From Ignavibacteria bacterium (GTDB taxonomy: Bacteria; Bacteroidota; Ignavibacteria; Tepidaquicellales; Tepidaquicellaceae), in the NCBI GenBank assembly GCA_019694675.1, contig JAIBBK010000012.1, positions 1 through 64,000 on the forward strand: 64,000 nucleotides of DNA. The letters are read 5' to 3'. This document shows positions 1 to 9,111 of the stretch, piece after piece; position 1 is the stretch's first letter, and each line of letters starts with the position of its first letter. The translations under genes and the position numbers were made by a program. The notes below the pieces were generated by a model that was given only the letters and a program-made list of their open reading frames with translations, searched no databases and was not told the DNA's origin.

Positions 1-1669
1 CGGCATTGAACTGAACTGAATGACTTCCCTTTTGTACGTATCCGTTTATCAGTTCTGCCACAAGCTTGCCTGCGATGTCATAAACCTTGATAGCAACATT
101 TCCGTCCTGAGGCAAACTGAATCTTATCGTTGTGCTTGGGTTGAACGGATTCGGATAATTCTGGCTGATGGAATATTCGGTTACTTCTTCCGTGCCGATG
201 TTATCGTTGTTGATCTCTTCATCTGGCAGAGTTGCATAGGTTCCGAGGCAAATAAGCGTCTCTGTGTATGCAGTCGTCTTTACGATCGGCTGATGGCTCT
301 TGTCGTACTTGATCACCTTTGTCAGGTTAAATGAATCAAGCCTTATGTCGTTGGCGATCCTTGTAAGCGTGGTCGAATTGTTGCAAGTCGAGCTGTCGAG
401 AAGGCCGTTGTTGTTTGTTCTCCAGAGGAATGCATCGCCTGAGTTTGTGTTCACATCGCCCGTTACAGCATATCCGGTTGAAGCCGTGCTTTGATTGGAG
501 AGGATTATGTCGAAGCCTGCTTCAGAGTTTGCCTGAGGATTCCAGATTCTTGTCCAAAGCGGCGCTCCGCCGGTTACCGGGATCTTCATAATGAGAGCGT
601 CCTGACCTGATGCATTTCTTCTGTAACCTGTCACAGTCAGATTGTTTCCGTCAAGCACTATGGAATTTCCGTAGTGGAACATTACTGTTGTGCCGTAGGA
701 TGATGACCACATGAGCGCGCCGGTTGAAGAAACGCGGAATACGAGTATGTGACTGCCGTTTTGCAGGATCGAATTTGTGAATCCTACAACCGTAAATCCG
801 CCGTCCGGCATTGGAATGATCTTTGTAGGTTCAGATGACGGGTAATAATTTGGATTGGTTACGTTGAATCTGTAAACCTTCTTCCAGATCACATTGCCCG
901 CATAGTCAAGCTTTACAACCATCGGATCCCATGCGTTTATTGATTTGCTGTAGAAGTTTGTTCTGACTGCAACACCGTAAACGCCGCCGACCGGCTGAAA
1001 ACAGATCGACCTTCCCTCTTCTGTCGAGACGCTGATCTTTGTTCCGTTCCATGAATCATACCTGTAAGACCATGCAAGCGGTCCGGCAGGAGTGTACTGA
1101 GAGCAGAACAGTTTGTTGCGGAGCTTGTTTGAAACGACACGCTCCATGTATCCTGTGAGTCCGAGCGTTCTTGAAGGATCAATGACGACCTGCCAGTATG
1201 CGCTGTTCAGGGTATCTGACGCCCACCTTGCATAGTTGAAGTTCCCTGAACTGTTCAGGTCCACAATTGTCGCCTTGCTTCTTCCTTTGGTTGCATCATA
1301 CATATAGCCCGCAAGTGTGTATGACCTGTCTGTGGGGTCCTGAATGAGTGAGTAACACTTGTCATCGCCGATGGTACCAATGTACCTTGAGGCGTTTACG
1401 TTACCGTTTGACTTAAGCTGAAGCCACGTCCAGTCAAACGGGCTGATGCCGCAAACCGGATGATATGTGTAACCGCTGATAGCGTAACCGGTGTCAACCC
1501 TGTTGATGATCGCTCTTGTGTTCTCATTGCTTGAGATGTTGCTGCACAAGTAATTGTAGCTCTTGATCTGCTGTTGTGCAAAAGCGTTGAACGAAGTGAA
1601 GATGACGATCAGAATTGCCGTCATCACTTTCAGTGTTCTTACCTTGTTTCCTGTGTTTGAGTTTTTCAT
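1..1669 (-). CDS. Secreted protein with T9SS C-terminal sorting domain (3' end cut by window)
   Basis: Reading leftward from the ATG at 1669 gives 556 codons with no stop before the window edge, so the C-terminus is incomplete by a short stretch. The N-terminus is a signal peptide (MKNSNTGNK followed by a hydrophobic run ending FNAFAQ). The middle has repeated beta-type segments with Gly-Tyr motifs (SGYTYHP, LAGYMYD, LTGYMER, VTGYRRN), resembling propeller-like repeats of secreted FCB proteins. Near the end, NYPNPFNPSTTIRFSLP is the typical start of a type A T9SS sorting domain, so the protein is probably exported by Sec, then moved to the surface or medium by T9SS. No catalytic motif was recognised. 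A Bacteroidota-type promoter lies just upstream. Confidence 0.85.
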   Translation of the reverse strand, partial: MKNSNTGNKVRTLKVMTAILIVIFTSFNAFAQQQIKSYNYLCSNISSNENTRAIINRVDTGYAISGYTYHPVCGISPFDWTWLQLKSNGNVNASRYIGTIGDDKCYSLIQDPTDRSYTLAGYMYDATKGRSKATIVDLNSSGNFNYARWASDTLNSAYWQVVIDPSRTLGLTGYMERVVSNKLRNKLFCSQYTPAGPLAWSYRYDSWNGTKISVSTEEGRSICFQPVGGVYGVAVRTNFYSKSINAWDPMVVKLDYAGNVIWKKVYRFNVTNPNYYPSSEPTKIIPMPDGGFTVVGFTNSILQNGSHILVFRVSSTGALMWSSSYGTTVMFHYGNSIVLDGNNLTVTGYRRNASGQDALIMKIPVTGGAPLWTRIWNPQANSEAGFDIILSNQSTASTGYAVTGDVNTNSGDAFLWRTNNNGLLDSSTCNNSTTLTRIANDIRLDSFNLTKVIKYDKSHQPIVKTTAYTETLICLGTYATLPDEEINNDNIGTEEVTEYSISQNYPNPFNPSTTIRFSLPQDGNVAIKVYDIAGKLVAELINGYVQKGSHSVQFNA

Positions 1670-1716
1670 TTCAGTTTTGTTTTGTTTGTTTGTGAATGTT
1701 GTTCTTAAATTCTGCA

Positions 1717-1749
1717 CAAAATTACTCAGGTTACAGGGGGGCAAACAAA
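1717..1749 (-). promoter_or_regulatory. Bacteroidota-type promoter for the leftward T9SS gene
   Basis: On the minus strand the -33 element TTTG (1749-1746) is followed by a 21-nt spacer and the -7 element TAATTTTG (1724-1717). This matches the Bacteroidota consensus TTTG-N19-21-TAnnTTTG. The ATG at 1669 lies about 48 nt downstream. Spacing and motif are seen directly; activity is inferred. Confidence 0.55.
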
Positions 1750-1903
1750 GATGAATTTCCGAATTTGTGACAGATACGGGGATGCATTTTATTTCGCAAT
1801 CCGCCAAAAAACTTTGAAATTGGCTCACAATTAAGGTATTTTGCAAAACCGATTGTCATAAATACACCAACAAAAACCGACATCTCCGGCCGCTGAAAGT
1901 TGC

Positions 1904-3367
1904 ATGCTTGAAGTGGCAGATTATGTCTCCGGGCGAAGCGAATTGATCAAAGCAAAGGTCCTTGAGATACTTGCAACACTCACGAAGGAAGAACTGAAGC
2001 AGTTCTCTGATTTCCTTAGTTCTCCGCTTATCAATAAGCGCCAGGTGATCAAAGACCTGCTGGAGACATACAGGAAGTTTCACCCCGTATTTGACGACAG
2101 GGCTTTCACGAAAGAGAAGGTCTTCGGTAAGCTGTTCCCCGGAAAACAATACAGCGACGAGATCTTCAGGAATCTCAATTCACAGCTTCTGAAGCAGGCA
2201 GAGGACTTCCTTTCGTACATCAACTTCTCGGCTGACAAACACTCTGCAAACACTCATCTACTGAAGGAACTTCTCAAAAGGAATCTCTATCCGCAGTTTG
2301 AAAAGAACTTCAGAGAGGCTGATGAGTTTCTTGCAAACAGCAGTACACGCGATCAGGACTTCTTCAACCGTTCATATGAACTCTACCTGCTTAAGGATGT
2401 CTATAACAGCTTCAGGAACAGCTTCAGCAAGCAGGACATTCAGGAAGGTGAAAGAAATCTCCTCATATCCTTTGTGATCAAAATTCTTGAGATACAGAAC
2501 TACATTCTCTATGAATGCAGGCTGCTCGGTATTGACAGGTCGCTTTATCTCAGCGACAAGTTCACTGATGATCTGATGAAGAGCCTTCCTGAAGACATCA
2601 CGAACATGCCTCAGGTACTGATCCACTACAATGCATTCATGCTCGAAAAGACCGATGACTCAAAATACTTTACCGAACTGAGGCGGCTTGTCACTCAGCA
2701 CGGCGAACTTCTTGAAAAGGAGAAAAGGTACAACAAGTATATTGACCTCATCGAGCATCTGAAGAGAAGCAAGTCAATGAACAACCCGGAAACCGTCAGG
2801 GAGGTGTTTGAGCTGAGAAAGGAGATAATCGGGAAGGGATTATATACGGAAAATTTCATGACGAATATGTTCTTTCTGAACATGGTGAAATCGGGCTCGC
2901 GGCTGAGAGAATTTGAATGGGTCCGGGGATTCATTGAAAATTACAATTCTCTCATAACGGAAGACTACAGGCAGAGCACTTACCGCCTCGCCCTCGCCAT
3001 CATGCATTTCGAGATGAAGGAGTTTGACAAATCCCTTTCTCATCTTGCACGGGTGAAGTACGAGGACAATTATTACAATCTTGAGGTGAGAAATCTCACT
3101 GCACGCATATATTTTGAGAAAGATGAAACAGACCTTCTAAGCGACTGTCTGAACTCGTACAGGATCTATGTATCGAAGAACAGGGCTCTCGGGAAGAAGG
3201 AGATCGAATCGCACACTCATTTCATCAGCATACTGGCTAAACTCATGAGGATCAGGGAGAGCGGGAAATCATACAAACTTGACGAACTCATCCCGGGTGA
3301 AAAGAAGAAGGAGTTCATTAACAAGGCATGGGTGGTTGAGAAAATGAAAGAGCTTGAAGAAAGATGA
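1904..3367 (+). CDS. Alpha-helical protein of unknown function
   Basis: A 487-residue, highly charged, predominantly helical protein with no signal peptide or membrane segment. The N-terminal 60 residues (SELIKAKVLEILATLTKEE and following) resemble a small helical domain with a conserved-looking KEELKQFSDFLSSP motif. The rest reads like degenerate helical (TPR-like) repeats, for example YRLALAIMHFEMKEFDKSL and NYYNLEVRNLTARIYFEKD. It is probably a cytoplasmic scaffold or interaction protein. No family name or catalytic residue was recognised. It stands alone, divergent from the preceding T9SS gene, with 48 nt before the next gene. The ATG at 1904 has only a weak ribosome binding site. Confidence 0.75.
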   Translation: MLEVADYVSGRSELIKAKVLEILATLTKEELKQFSDFLSSPLINKRQVIKDLLETYRKFHPVFDDRAFTKEKVFGKLFPGKQYSDEIFRNLNSQLLKQAEDFLSYINFSADKHSANTHLLKELLKRNLYPQFEKNFREADEFLANSSTRDQDFFNRSYELYLLKDVYNSFRNSFSKQDIQEGERNLLISFVIKILEIQNYILYECRLLGIDRSLYLSDKFTDDLMKSLPEDITNMPQVLIHYNAFMLEKTDDSKYFTELRRLVTQHGELLEKEKRYNKYIDLIEHLKRSKSMNNPETVREVFELRKEIIGKGLYTENFMTNMFFLNMVKSGSRLREFEWVRGFIENYNSLITEDYRQSTYRLALAIMHFEMKEFDKSLSHLARVKYEDNYYNLEVRNLTARIYFEKDETDLLSDCLNSYRIYVSKNRALGKKEIESHTHFISILAKLMRIRESGKSYKLDELIPGEKKKEFINKAWVVEKMKELEER

Positions 3368-3415
3368 ATCGCCCTGAATCAAGATCATTAACTGCCTGAA
3401 ATCAATGACTGAAAT

Positions 3416-4918
3416 ATGAAAAACTCAATTGCAGTCGCATTGCTGATCACAGCTCTTTCAGCTTCACACATTTTTCCGCAGAACTGCGTAAACACTTCTG
3501 TCGGCTTCACTCCTTTAAGCGACCTTGGCGCTGCCCTGTTCCGCGGATACACGGGAGGGTTGTATCCGGGCGGATCGAATTCCCGTCCGCAGATCCATGA
3601 AGAGGCAGGCGTTTCGCTTGCTAAGCAGATCGTTCCGCTGGATGCAAACGGAAATTATGATCCGGTAAGCGGAAAAATAGTAATGCTGTCAATAGGCATG
3701 TCTAACTGCAATCAGGAATTCGGCGTATTCATGAGCCAGGTCTCTGCATCATCAAGTGTCAATCCGAAGTTGAAGCTTGTAAACGGAGCCCAGGGAGGAT
3801 ATCACATTAATCTCATCATTGATTCAAACAATGTGTACTGGGCAAATGTATTGTCCTTACTTTCAAATGCAGGAGTAACCTCAAAGCAGGTTCAGGCGGT
3901 CTGGTACAAGAATGTGGACGCCTCACCTGCCGATACATCATTTCCGGGATATTCCAATGGACTGAGATTAAAGCACAAGATAGTTCTTAACATACTAAAG
4001 AAAAAGTTTGCAAACCTCAGGCAATGTTTTATTGCAAGCAGGATCTATGCAGGATATGCAACAACGGGACTAAGCCCGGAGCCTAACTCATATTACTCCG
4101 GCTGGGCGGTCAAATGGGTCGTTGAAGATCAGATCTCAGGAGACACAAGCCTGACATATAAAGGATCAGGCAGTAAATCTCCGTGGATCTCGTGGGGGCC
4201 ATACCTCTGGGCAGACGGCACTGCACCCCGGTCAGACGGGCTTACATGGAATTGTCCGGGTGATTACAATTCGGATGGAACTCATCCTTCTGTAAACGGG
4301 AGGACCAAAGTTGCGAACATGCTGATGAATTTCTTTATGAACGATGCGGCAACAATGCCCTGGTTCAGAAGGAACCTCACGATCCATCTGACCACTGCTC
4401 CCGAGGGATTTTTGAACCTTGCAGGCAATAATCTCAGCATGCGGGACACGGTGAGGGTTTATCTCAGGAGAATATTTTCACCGTATCAGACAGTTGACAG
4501 CTGTACCGGAATACTCGATTCGGCTTCGCTTACTGCAAATCTGAATTTCTACAACCTCACCAACGGAACATACTACATGCAGGTCATCCACAGGAACAGT
4601 ACAGAGACATGGAGCAGAAGCGGAGGAGAGATGATGACATTGGGAGGGATCATTGACTATGACATGACCGCTTCGGCAGGAATGGCTTACGGGAACAACC
4701 TGATACTAAAAGGAACAAAGCACTGCATTTACAGCGGCGATGTGAACGGGGACGGGATCATAGATGCAAGCGATCTAAGCGCCGCAGACAATGATGCTTC
4801 AGTATTTGCAGCCGGCTATCTGCGATCCGACGTGAACGGTGACATGACGGCGGATGCGGCGGACCTGGCCATTATTGACAACAACGCATTCAACAACATT
4901 CAGAGCATTGTTCCGTAA
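3416..4918 (+). CDS. Secreted SGNH-hydrolase-like protein with dockerin-like C-terminus
   Basis: Signal peptide at residues 1-21 (cleavage near HIFPQ). The next ~290 residues resemble an SGNH/GDSL-type fold: SIGMSNCNQEF is a plausible nucleophile block, and SDGTHPSVNGR is the Asp-x-x-His type block that carries the acid/base residues. It could therefore be an esterase or a related non-catalytic domain. Residues ~325-440 form a beta-rich domain. The last 60 residues hold two calcium-loop-like repeats (GDVNGDGIIDASDL, SDVNGDMTADAADL) typical of dockerin-type modules, ending in IVP. No T9SS motif is present. The same tail is found on the YCF48 protein at 19204-20682. The hydrolase activity is inferred. 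Confidence 0.75.
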   Translation: MKNSIAVALLITALSASHIFPQNCVNTSVGFTPLSDLGAALFRGYTGGLYPGGSNSRPQIHEEAGVSLAKQIVPLDANGNYDPVSGKIVMLSIGMSNCNQEFGVFMSQVSASSSVNPKLKLVNGAQGGYHINLIIDSNNVYWANVLSLLSNAGVTSKQVQAVWYKNVDASPADTSFPGYSNGLRLKHKIVLNILKKKFANLRQCFIASRIYAGYATTGLSPEPNSYYSGWAVKWVVEDQISGDTSLTYKGSGSKSPWISWGPYLWADGTAPRSDGLTWNCPGDYNSDGTHPSVNGRTKVANMLMNFFMNDAATMPWFRRNLTIHLTTAPEGFLNLAGNNLSMRDTVRVYLRRIFSPYQTVDSCTGILDSASLTANLNFYNLTNGTYYMQVIHRNSTETWSRSGGEMMTLGGIIDYDMTASAGMAYGNNLILKGTKHCIYSGDVNGDGIIDASDLSAADNDASVFAAGYLRSDVNGDMTADAADLAIIDNNAFNNIQSIVP

Positions 4919-4957
4919 GAAAGCATATGCATTGAGCTGAAGCAGAAGCCGCTTAAA

Positions 4958-5311
4958 ATGAATAAAAGATGCTGTTCTTCTTTCGTACTTGCAGTGACCG
5001 CACTGATCACTTCATCATGCAGAAGTGACGGCGGCAACAGCGGTTATATTCATATCATAACGGAAATGCATAAGATCGAATGCAATGCGATCAATGATGC
5101 GGGTGTGACCTATACTGTGAACAGCGAGAACATTTACGAATTCAGAAGTATCGCCTTTGACAAGATCATGACACGCCCGGATGCAAAACTCATTGCACAC
5201 TGGGAAGAACTTAATCATGAGCTTGCAGTGATAGAGCATTATCTTGATGATAACGGTAAAGACAAATTCAGTTCCGATTTCAGAGATGTATATCTTAAAC
5301 CATGCAAATGA
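4958..5311 (+). CDS. Small putative lipoprotein
   Basis: A 117-residue product whose N-terminus (MNKRCCSSFVLAVTALITSSC) is a lipoprotein signal peptide with the acylated cysteine at residue 21, followed by the flexible stretch RSDGGNSGY. The mature part is a charged ~95-residue domain rich in Asp, Glu and His, with no recognised family. It lies 39 nt after the SGNH-like gene and 61 nt before the propeller kinase, so it may belong to the same transcript. A role as a membrane-anchored accessory protein is a guess. Confidence 0.6.
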   Translation: MNKRCCSSFVLAVTALITSSCRSDGGNSGYIHIITEMHKIECNAINDAGVTYTVNSENIYEFRSIAFDKIMTRPDAKLIAHWEELNHELAVIEHYLDDNGKDKFSSDFRDVYLKPCK

Positions 5312-5372
5312 GAAATCCCGTATCCCACATTTGTGAGATGTTGTTTCAGCGCATCAATCAGGATATTTGTGA

Positions 5373-8300
5373 ATGAATATCACAATAAGTAAGGTCATTC
5401 TACTGCTGTTGCTTTTGAACGCAGTACCTGCGGCCGGAGCGCCGGTTCAGGTTTCACGGGCTGGGCTCAAGGCTCATTATCCGGACAATAATGTCTTTGC
5501 AATGTACAAAGATTCGAAGGATATTGTCTGGTTCGCTACAATGTTCGGGCTCATTATGTTCGACGGTTCCAACTACTTCCGGTTCAAGTATGATCCATCC
5601 GACTCCTCCTCGATCTCAAACGACGATGTCATTTCAGTATTTGAGGACAGCAAGGGGTTTCTGTGGTTCGGCACCTATTACGGCGGACTTAACAGGTACG
5701 ATCGCCGGACGGGCGCATTCACGAGATATCTTGCGGAGAGAAAGCAGATCTCCGACAACACTGTCTGGTGCCTTACTGAAGACAAGAAGGGCGTGCTGTG
5801 GGCGGGCACTCAGAACGGTCTTAACAGATTTGACGGAAGCAAGTGGGAGACAGTTGAACTTGCAAACGGAGATTCCTCATCCGGCAAGATCTACACATTG
5901 GCAGTTGATGACGCTGACAATCTATATGCAGGCACGCTCGGCTCAGGCCTTGCCGTACTTGGAAGCAACAGGAATGAAGCAAGGTTCTTCAATCTCAGGA
6001 ATGCAGATAAGCATTCACTCAACGCTAACTACATAAGATCTTCCGTTACGATACCGGGCAAAGGCGTGCTGATCGGCACCTTGAAGAAAGGGGCGTACAT
6101 TCTTGGCAATAAGCAGATCAGCGACGGCTCGTTCACTTTCAGAAGCATTGCAGTCCCGGATATGGACAGAGATGATCATCAATCGCTTTCAGTGTTCGAT
6201 GCGGAGACTTCATACGGCAACAGCGTTCTTCTTGGCACAAGTTCAGGGATTTACAGCTATGAAGCGAACAGTGACACTCTCAGGCCTTTCGCAGCGGAAT
6301 CTCCGGACGGCGACAGGCATGACATTGTCAGCATCCTTCAGCCCGGCAACGGCGTTGTGCTCGCAAGCTATTATGATGAAGGGTTGTTTGAATACCATGA
6401 CAACAGCAATAAGATCCTTACTGAGATCAGGCATGACGAAGAAATGAACCCCGCCGGAAGCATAAGAAAATTTGCAGATCTCAACGGCAGGATCATTGCT
6501 GTTGGAAGAAAGGGATTGTTTGAACTGAAGAACGGAAAACTTGCCGCAACAGAGTCAGGGAAAGCCGCCAAAGGAAAAGATATTCTGACTGCCGCAACGG
6601 CTGATGACGGAAGGCTCTGGCTTGGACTTCACGGCGGCATACTTGTTACAGACGGAGAAGGCAACTTAAAGAAACAGATCCTGATGCCGGAAGGTGTTTC
6701 AGTAACGGAGCTTGCTTATGACGGCAGTGGATCTATGTATGCCGGCACTACGGCGGGAATCAAAGTGATAGATGTATCTTCAGGCAGTGTTGTCAGAGAA
6801 TACAAGCACAACCCGGAAGATGCGAGTTCGCTTTCAGAGAGTATGATACTTTCTCTGTACATTGATCCGGACGGGAATCTTTGGGCAGGGACATATGCAG
6901 GACTGAACATGCTCAAGAGAGGTACTGACAAGTTCGAAAGATTCAGAAAGATCACCGGCGATACCGCATCACTGATAAACAATTATGTTTATTCAATTCT
7001 CTGGCATGCGGGAAAGATCTATCTCGGAACTGCCGGGGGACTGAGCATTTATGACGGAACGAACTTCAGTAACTTTACTTCCGCAGACGGACTCTCGGAC
7101 CAGGCAGTGAATTCACTCGCTTCTTACGGTGGAAAGATAATAACCGGCTCGAACTTCAACATACAGGTCTTTGATCCAGTGCAGAGAACATTCTCACCCG
7201 AAGCAAGATTTGACGACATCCTCAATCCGTCTTCAATCGCTAAAGAAGGAGACGGAGTATTTTATTTCGGAGGAAGGAACGGCATCATTGAGTTCAACAT
7301 TTCCGGAATGACGAAACCTGCTTCCGAGAGGAAGTTCATTTTTACGCGGGCGGCATTTGAGCAGGATGGAAGCAGGCACATTGCGGACCTGACATCAACC
7401 AAAGAACTGAAACTGGAACATAACCCGGTAAACATTGAGATCAGCTTCTCAGACCTCGATTACTCCTCTGACGGATCATCCGCATACTATTACAGGATCT
7501 CGGGAATTGACAAGGGCTGGAATTTTTCAGGAGGCAATTCTTCCATAACTCTTAAAACCCTTGACGCCGGCACATACGAAATAGTTGTTAAAGTTGCCGA
7601 ACCCGGTGGCAGTTCATACGAAAGCCCGATCTCGCTGAAGATCATTGTTGCACCGCCGTTCTATCAGACTTTGCCGTTCTACATTATCTGCACAGCTCTC
7701 CTGGCAGCAACTGCATACGGTGCGCACAGAGTCAATGCAAACAGGAAAGTTCGCAGGGCGCTGGAGATCGAACATGCTCGGGAAGAAGAGCGCGAGAAGA
7801 TAAGATATGAAGCTTCGAGGGATTATCACGACGAACTCGGGCATAAGCTTACAAGGATCTCGATCTACTCAAGGAATCTGCTCAGGGAGATCGAAGCACA
7901 GAAGGCGAGCATATCAAAGGAACTGCACAAAATAATGGAGACTTCGGCAAGTTTAAAGGAGAGTGCAAGGGACCTGATCTGGAGCATGGACCCGGGAGAG
8001 GACACTCTCTATGATCTTGCCGTGCGCATCAAGGATTTTGCCGAGAACCTTCTTCACGAGAAAGGCATTGGTTTGCAGGCAAGCGGGATAAGCGAATCAA
8101 TGAAGACGGTCTATCTTGGCATGGATGTCAAGAGAAATCTGCTTCTGATAGCCAAGGAGGCCGTGAACAATTCGGTCAAATACTCGGAAGCATCACAGAT
8201 GAAGATCGAATTCGGTAGTCTGCATGATCCTTTCACGATGAAGCTTACCGATGACGGTATCGGCTTTGATGAAGATGCCGGAAGGGAAGGATTCGGGATC

Positions 8301-8429
8301 AGGAGCATGAAAGCGCGGGCCGCAAGGATCGGGGCAGCAATTCTCATTTCAGGGAGATCCGGAAACGGCACATCCGTGGAAGTAAGTCTTGATCTGCGAA
8401 AAGGCATCAAGGAATTTTCACTCAACTGA
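5373..8429 (+). CDS. Two-component sensor histidine kinase with periplasmic beta-propeller
   Basis: 1018 residues. Signal peptide or first membrane segment at 1-22. About 640 residues of two-component-regulator propeller repeats follow (WFGTYYGGLNRYD, WAGTQNGLNRFDG, WAGTYAGLNMLKR), then a Y_Y_Y-type beta domain (~690-755) and a transmembrane helix (~763-787). The cytoplasmic part is a HisKA_3 dimerisation domain with His819 in RDYHDELGH, and a HATPase_c domain (N-box KEAVNNSVKYS ~923-933, G-box DDGIGFD ~961). It should sense a periplasmic ligand, often a glycan in this family, and phosphorylate the NarL-type regulator encoded one base downstream. It is not a hybrid kinase: no receiver domain is attached. 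The ligand cannot be read from sequence. Confidence 0.93.
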   Translation: MNITISKVILLLLLLNAVPAAGAPVQVSRAGLKAHYPDNNVFAMYKDSKDIVWFATMFGLIMFDGSNYFRFKYDPSDSSSISNDDVISVFEDSKGFLWFGTYYGGLNRYDRRTGAFTRYLAERKQISDNTVWCLTEDKKGVLWAGTQNGLNRFDGSKWETVELANGDSSSGKIYTLAVDDADNLYAGTLGSGLAVLGSNRNEARFFNLRNADKHSLNANYIRSSVTIPGKGVLIGTLKKGAYILGNKQISDGSFTFRSIAVPDMDRDDHQSLSVFDAETSYGNSVLLGTSSGIYSYEANSDTLRPFAAESPDGDRHDIVSILQPGNGVVLASYYDEGLFEYHDNSNKILTEIRHDEEMNPAGSIRKFADLNGRIIAVGRKGLFELKNGKLAATESGKAAKGKDILTAATADDGRLWLGLHGGILVTDGEGNLKKQILMPEGVSVTELAYDGSGSMYAGTTAGIKVIDVSSGSVVREYKHNPEDASSLSESMILSLYIDPDGNLWAGTYAGLNMLKRGTDKFERFRKITGDTASLINNYVYSILWHAGKIYLGTAGGLSIYDGTNFSNFTSADGLSDQAVNSLASYGGKIITGSNFNIQVFDPVQRTFSPEARFDDILNPSSIAKEGDGVFYFGGRNGIIEFNISGMTKPASERKFIFTRAAFEQDGSRHIADLTSTKELKLEHNPVNIEISFSDLDYSSDGSSAYYYRISGIDKGWNFSGGNSSITLKTLDAGTYEIVVKVAEPGGSSYESPISLKIIVAPPFYQTLPFYIICTALLAATAYGAHRVNANRKVRRALEIEHAREEEREKIRYEASRDYHDELGHKLTRISIYSRNLLREIEAQKASISKELHKIMETSASLKESARDLIWSMDPGEDTLYDLAVRIKDFAENLLHEKGIGLQASGISESMKTVYLGMDVKRNLLLIAKEAVNNSVKYSEASQMKIEFGSLHDPFTMKLTDDGIGFDEDAGREGFGIRSMKARAARIGAAILISGRSGNGTSVEVSLDLRKGIKEFSLN

Positions 8430-8430
8430 C

Positions 8431-9048
8431 ATGATCGAGATAGCAATCATAGAAGATGATGCAGTTATAAGGGATGACCTGAAGCGATTGTTTGAAAGCG
8501 CTGATGACATGCAATGCATCGGAGCATTTGAAAAGTTCGAGGATGCAATGGAGATACTGAAGAAGGAAAAGCCTGACGTTGTGCTACTTGACATCAGGCT
8601 TCCGGGAATAGACGGGATCGAAGGAATGAAGAAAGTGAAACCATTCCTGAGCGGAACAGACTTTCTGATGCTAACCGTCCATGAAGAAAGCGAACTCGTC
8701 TTCAAGGCTCTGAAGTCAGGCGCGACAGGTTATCTGGACAAGAGTGCATCGGAGGAAAAGATCCTGAGTTCAATAAGAGAGATCTATGACGGCGGAGCGC
8801 CGATGACATCGAGGATCGCAAGGCTTGTGCTTGGCTCGTTCAGGGCTTCTGAAACTTCAGACCTTACCGTAAGGGAGAAGGATGTGCTGGAAGCGCTTGT
8901 CAACGGAAACACTTACAAAGAGATATCCTACAATCTGAAGATCACAGTCGGAACAGTGAGGCATCATATCAAGAGCATTTACAAAAAACTGCACGTTCAT
9001 TCGAAATCAGAAGCAGTGGCAAAAGCGCTGAAGGACAACATTGTCTGA
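8431..9048 (+). CDS. NarL/FixJ-family response regulator
   Basis: Receiver domain at residues 1-120 with acidic pocket EDD (8-10), phosphoacceptor Asp54 in VVLLDIRLPG and the conserved Lys in YLDKSAS. A LuxR-type helix-turn-helix fills the last 65 residues (LTVREKDVLEALVNG, TVGTVRHHIKSIYKKL). The start at 8431 is preferred over an upstream in-frame codon at 8389 because IEIAIIEDD is the normal receiver N-terminus and the ATG follows the kinase stop by one base, implying translational coupling. It is the cognate partner of the propeller kinase. Target genes are unknown; the T9SS gene directly downstream is a candidate. Confidence 0.95.
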   Translation: MIEIAIIEDDAVIRDDLKRLFESADDMQCIGAFEKFEDAMEILKKEKPDVVLLDIRLPGIDGIEGMKKVKPFLSGTDFLMLTVHEESELVFKALKSGATGYLDKSASEEKILSSIREIYDGGAPMTSRIARLVLGSFRASETSDLTVREKDVLEALVNGNTYKEISYNLKITVGTVRHHIKSIYKKLHVHSKSEAVAKALKDNIV

Positions 9049-9066
9049 TACCATATACTTGTGAGA

Positions 9067-9097
9067 TTTCCGCGCCTCACTTAATTGCCTAATTTTG
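9067..9097 (+). promoter_or_regulatory. Probable Bacteroidota-type promoter
   Basis: TTTC at 9067-9070 (one mismatch to the TTTG -33 motif), a 19-nt spacer and TAATTTTG at 9090-9097 (perfect TAnnTTTG). Transcription would start near 9103, just ahead of the ATG codons at 9112 and 9121. This argues against the in-frame TTG at 9085 as translation start. Confidence 0.5.
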
Positions 9098-9111
9098 TAA
9101 TAAAAACAATT